Positions 5,253 through 6,749 of a stretch of 6,749 nucleotides of DNA are shown here, one piece after another. Made by a program: the position numbers and the translations under genes. The stretch is from an uncultured Clostridia bacterium (GTDB lineage: Bacteria > Bacillota > Clostridia > Tissierellales > Peptoniphilaceae). The notes under the pieces are model-generated. The model worked only from the letters and a program-made list of their open reading frames with translations, was not told the DNA's origin and ran no database searches. Where the stretch lies: contig CAMYBS010000039.1 in NCBI GenBank assembly GCA_947254025.1, positions 1 through 6,749 on the forward strand, written 5' to 3'. Numbering within the stretch: position 1 is the first letter of the stretch; the number at the start of each line of letters is the position of its first letter.

Positions 5253-6392
5253 TTACTTTAATGTTTTGGGAACATATTGTTCACAAAGTTTTTTAAAGCC
5301 TTCGTAGCTTTGAGCCCCGATGATAGGTGAACCAACTATATTTCCTTCTTTGTCAAGAACAAATGTTGTTGGGTAACCAGTTACTCCAGCTAAGAATTTA
5401 TCGCCCATATCTTGTGTTGGAACAAGGTTTGGATAAGTAGTGCCCTTGTCTTCAATAATTCTTTTTGCTAAAGCTATTACATCATCACGATTTTGTTTGT
5501 AGGCATCACTCATTCCTTCTTTTGCTACTGCTACGTCAGATACAATTCCTATGAAGCCGATCTTGTCTTTGTATTCTTCATAAACTTTTGCAAGGTCTGG
5601 CATCTCTTTTTTACATGGTCCACAGAAAGTTCCCCAAACGTTTACGATAGTGTATTCGTGTTTAGCTAGTTCATCCTTAGCTACGAATTTGTTTCCATAG
5701 ATGTCTTCAGTATCAAAATCGAATTTTGAGGCAGAATTTGCTTGTCCGTCTTGACCTGTTATGCTAAGTGGTTTTGCTACTTTTATTGACTTTTTAACAT
5801 TTTCAAGATCAGAATAAAACTTGTCATACTCTTTTTGGTCTTCTTCACTAAGGCCTTCAGCCTTGTTCATGTATGACCATACAAAGTTGTATCCATCAAC
5901 AGATGCAAGTTTTTCGTTGTTGTCAAAACCTGTTAATGCTTTTAAGCCTTCGTCGTCCTTTGGCATCTTCTCGTCAGTTATAACATTGATAGCCCAAACT
6001 TTTGAGTATTTTTCAATAACTTTATCAAGAGCATCCTTTTTTTGTTGTTCACTTAGTGATTGATCCATAAGTAATTTGCTGTACTCATCAACTTGCTCTT
6101 TGTTAGCGAAGCTTGACTTCATGCCACCGTAAATATCACCTGCGTGGTCTCTCTTTTCAAGAAGTTCGTTATAAACGTGTAAGTTTTCGAATGGCTTGCC
6201 CCATACTTCAGGGTTTAAAGTGTACTTAATACCGCTAGTTGGTATGGCAACAGTACCTTTGTCCATGTCTTCTTCACTTGCTTTAATCTCATTTTGATTT
6301 ACTACATACGAATTGTTAGATGGCTTGTTGCAGCTAAATAAAAATAAGCTTGTCATCATTAATAAAATAAAAACTCTTTTTAAATTTTTCAT
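5253..6392 (-). CDS. TlpA-like thioredoxin-fold lipoprotein
   Basis: Extracytoplasmic thiol-disulfide oxidoreductase anchored to the outer face of the membrane. The 379-residue protein begins with a lipoprotein signal (basic MKNLKR, hydrophobic core, LFSC with lipidated Cys21). Residues about 40-215 form a charged, largely helical region that I do not recognise. A TlpA/ResA-type thioredoxin domain occupies about 222-376: active site WGTFCGPCKKEMP with Cys257 and Cys260, GFIGIVSD, and cis-Pro341 in TGYPTTFVLDKEGNIVG. An extra Cys370 lies near the end. ATG 6392 is chosen because GGAGGT lies 6 nt upstream and the signal peptide then starts properly; a frame-extended ATG at 6443 would overlap the promoter. 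It is first in the operon with the CxxC peptide and Fe-S protein. CGPC suits a reductase more than an oxidase, but whether it reduces proteins, peroxide or small molecules cannot be read here. No cytochrome c maturation genes are seen. Confidence 0.88.
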   Translation of the reverse strand: MKNLKRVFILLMMTSLFLFSCNKPSNNSYVVNQNEIKASEEDMDKGTVAIPTSGIKYTLNPEVWGKPFENLHVYNELLEKRDHAGDIYGGMKSSFANKEQVDEYSKLLMDQSLSEQQKKDALDKVIEKYSKVWAINVITDEKMPKDDEGLKALTGFDNNEKLASVDGYNFVWSYMNKAEGLSEEDQKEYDKFYSDLENVKKSIKVAKPLSITGQDGQANSASKFDFDTEDIYGNKFVAKDELAKHEYTIVNVWGTFCGPCKKEMPDLAKVYEEYKDKIGFIGIVSDVAVAKEGMSDAYKQNRDDVIALAKRIIEDKGTTYPNLVPTQDMGDKFLAGVTGYPTTFVLDKEGNIVGSPIIGAQSYEGFKKLCEQYVPKTLK

Positions 6393-6398
6393 TTTTTT

Positions 6399-6404
6399 AC
6401 CTCC
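6399..6404 (-). promoter_or_regulatory. Ribosome binding site fixing the TlpA-like start
   Basis: GGAGGT on the minus strand is 6 nt before ATG 6392. It sets the start directly before the lipoprotein signal and excludes the upstream in-frame ATG at 6443. Confidence 0.85.
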
Positions 6405-6429
6405 ATAAAAATTTTTCTTTCGAATTACA

Positions 6430-6459
6430 AAATGATTATACAATATAAAAAAATCATTT
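6430..6459. promoter_or_regulatory. Inverted repeat spanning the redox-operon promoter, candidate operator
   Basis: AAATGATT (6430-6437) and AATCATTT (6452-6459) are perfect 8-bp inverted arms with a 14-bp spacer, centres 22 bp apart, or about two helical turns. They cover the -10 box and reach the -35 box, where a repressor would block polymerase. The AT-rich context makes chance occurrence possible. Confidence 0.35.
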
Positions 6460-6463
6460 ACAA
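6435..6463 (-). promoter_or_regulatory. Promoter of the TlpA/CxxC/Fe-S operon
   Basis: TTGTAA (6458-6463) and TATAAT (6435-6440) are separated by 17 nt on the minus strand. The predicted start near 6428 leaves a leader of about 36 nt with GGAGGT. No other good pair is seen upstream of the gene. Confidence 0.7.
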
Positions 6464-6614
6464 GGCTAATGAGGCAAATATTCTATACAAAATAGTAACA
6501 ACGACAAAGCATTAAAAATATTTTTTAATATATGTCTATCTCAAAGAAGATTTCCTTCTATTATATATATAAATAATAACTTGCTTGTAGTATAAAACTT
6601 CTATATCGATTTAG

Positions 6615-6636
6615 TACAATTTAAAAATAAATTGTA
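6615..6636. promoter_or_regulatory. Perfect inverted repeat upstream of arcA, candidate regulator site
   Basis: TACAATTTA (6615-6623) and TAAATTGTA (6628-6636) are perfect 9-bp arms around AAAA. It ends 10 bp before the -35 box and is centred about 56 bp before the expected transcription start, a position suited to an activator. It does not match the Arg-box or the TGTGA/TCACA site of Crp/Fnr-type ArcR as I know them, so the regulator is unknown. Confidence 0.45.
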
Positions 6637-6646
6637 ATTTTACTAC

Positions 6647-6675
6647 TTGCTTTTTAAATTGTCATATGTTAAAAT
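6647..6675 (+). promoter_or_regulatory. Extended -10 promoter for arcA
   Basis: TTGCTT (6647-6652), a 17-nt spacer and TAAAAT (6670-6675) preceded by TG at 6667-6668 form an extended -10 promoter. The leader of about 27 nt includes AAGGAGTG at 6696-6703, 5 nt before ATG 6709. Confidence 0.6.
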
Positions 6676-6708
6676 GTAATTGCAAATAAAATATAAAGGA
6701 GTGATTTT

Positions 6709-6749
6709 ATGGAAAAAGGAGTTAGAGTTTATTCAGAAATTGGTAAACT
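6709..6749 (+). CDS. arcA: Probable arginine deiminase, first 14 codons; 3' end outside window
   Basis: Only MEKGVRVYSEIGKL can be read (the last codon is CT-, leucine whatever its third base). The VYSEIGKL start is the characteristic N-terminus of arginine deiminase, which converts arginine to citrulline and ammonia as the first step of fermentative ATP production from arginine. The start is supported by AAGGAGTG 5 nt upstream and by an extended -10 promoter. It is transcribed away from the TlpA operon. The catalytic residues lie beyond the window, so the call rests on this short signature. Confidence 0.72.
   Translation, partial: MEKGVRVYSEIGK

Larger units (their letters stand above)
6393..6708. 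other. Divergent intergenic region between the redox operon and arcA
   Basis: This 316-bp AT-rich region has no gene. It carries the leftward promoter near 6435-6463, an inverted repeat at 6615-6636 and the rightward promoter at 6647-6675. Bases 6465-6610 show only A/T tracts with nothing I can name. Confidence 0.65.

Noticed and set aside
6393..6443. 17-residue N-terminal extension of the TlpA-like protein from ATG 6443
   Set aside because: It would put the start upstream of the predicted transcription start and disrupt the lipoprotein signal. GGAGGT supports ATG 6392.

Overview
The window reads as chromosomal DNA of a low-GC anaerobic Firmicute (Clostridia; a Peptostreptococcaceae-like or related oral/gut lineage fits, but I cannot name a species). 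The grounds are strong AT bias, AGGAGG-type ribosome binding sites, sigma-A-like promoters with long A/T spacers, an ECF transporter, a gene resembling the C. difficile CD1871A CxxC peptide family, and the start of an arginine deiminase gene.

Left block (1-2166, + strand): the 3' part of a double-ATPase ECF gene, then an EcfT transmembrane subunit and a Trep_Strep/MptD-like S component. The genes overlap or lie 10 nt apart, so together they form one complete ECF-type uptake system. The substrate cannot be read from sequence. A 337-bp gap (2167-2503) holds a relic that looks like one 25-bp terminal inverted repeat of an IS150-group IS3 element, a terminator-like hairpin, and an extended -10 promoter for the next gene.

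Middle block (2504-3454, + strand): a stand-alone DEDDh exonuclease with a C-terminal BRCT domain, closed by a clear Rho-independent terminator. The 320-bp convergent gap that follows contains four 19-bp tandem repeats (3555-3630) and the terminator of the opposing operon (3672-3702).

Right block (6440-3672, - strand): in transcription order, a TlpA-like thioredoxin lipoprotein, a 46-residue membrane peptide ending in a CxxC motif (5111-5251), a NapH/CcoG-like polytopic protein with two 4Fe-4S clusters and four CxxxCP/CxxCP-type motifs, and a MarR regulator. The first three are separated by 1 and 4 nt and are probably translationally coupled. The combination suggests a relay carrying electrons from cytoplasmic low-potential carriers across the membrane to an extracytoplasmic thioredoxin; that function is inference. 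marR also has its own consensus promoter, whose -35 box is formed by the last sense codons of the Fe-S gene and sits in a 13-bp palindrome.

Right edge (6709-6749, + strand): the first codons of a probable arginine deiminase gene (arcA), transcribed divergently from the redox operon, with an extended -10 promoter and a perfect 9-bp-arm inverted repeat upstream.
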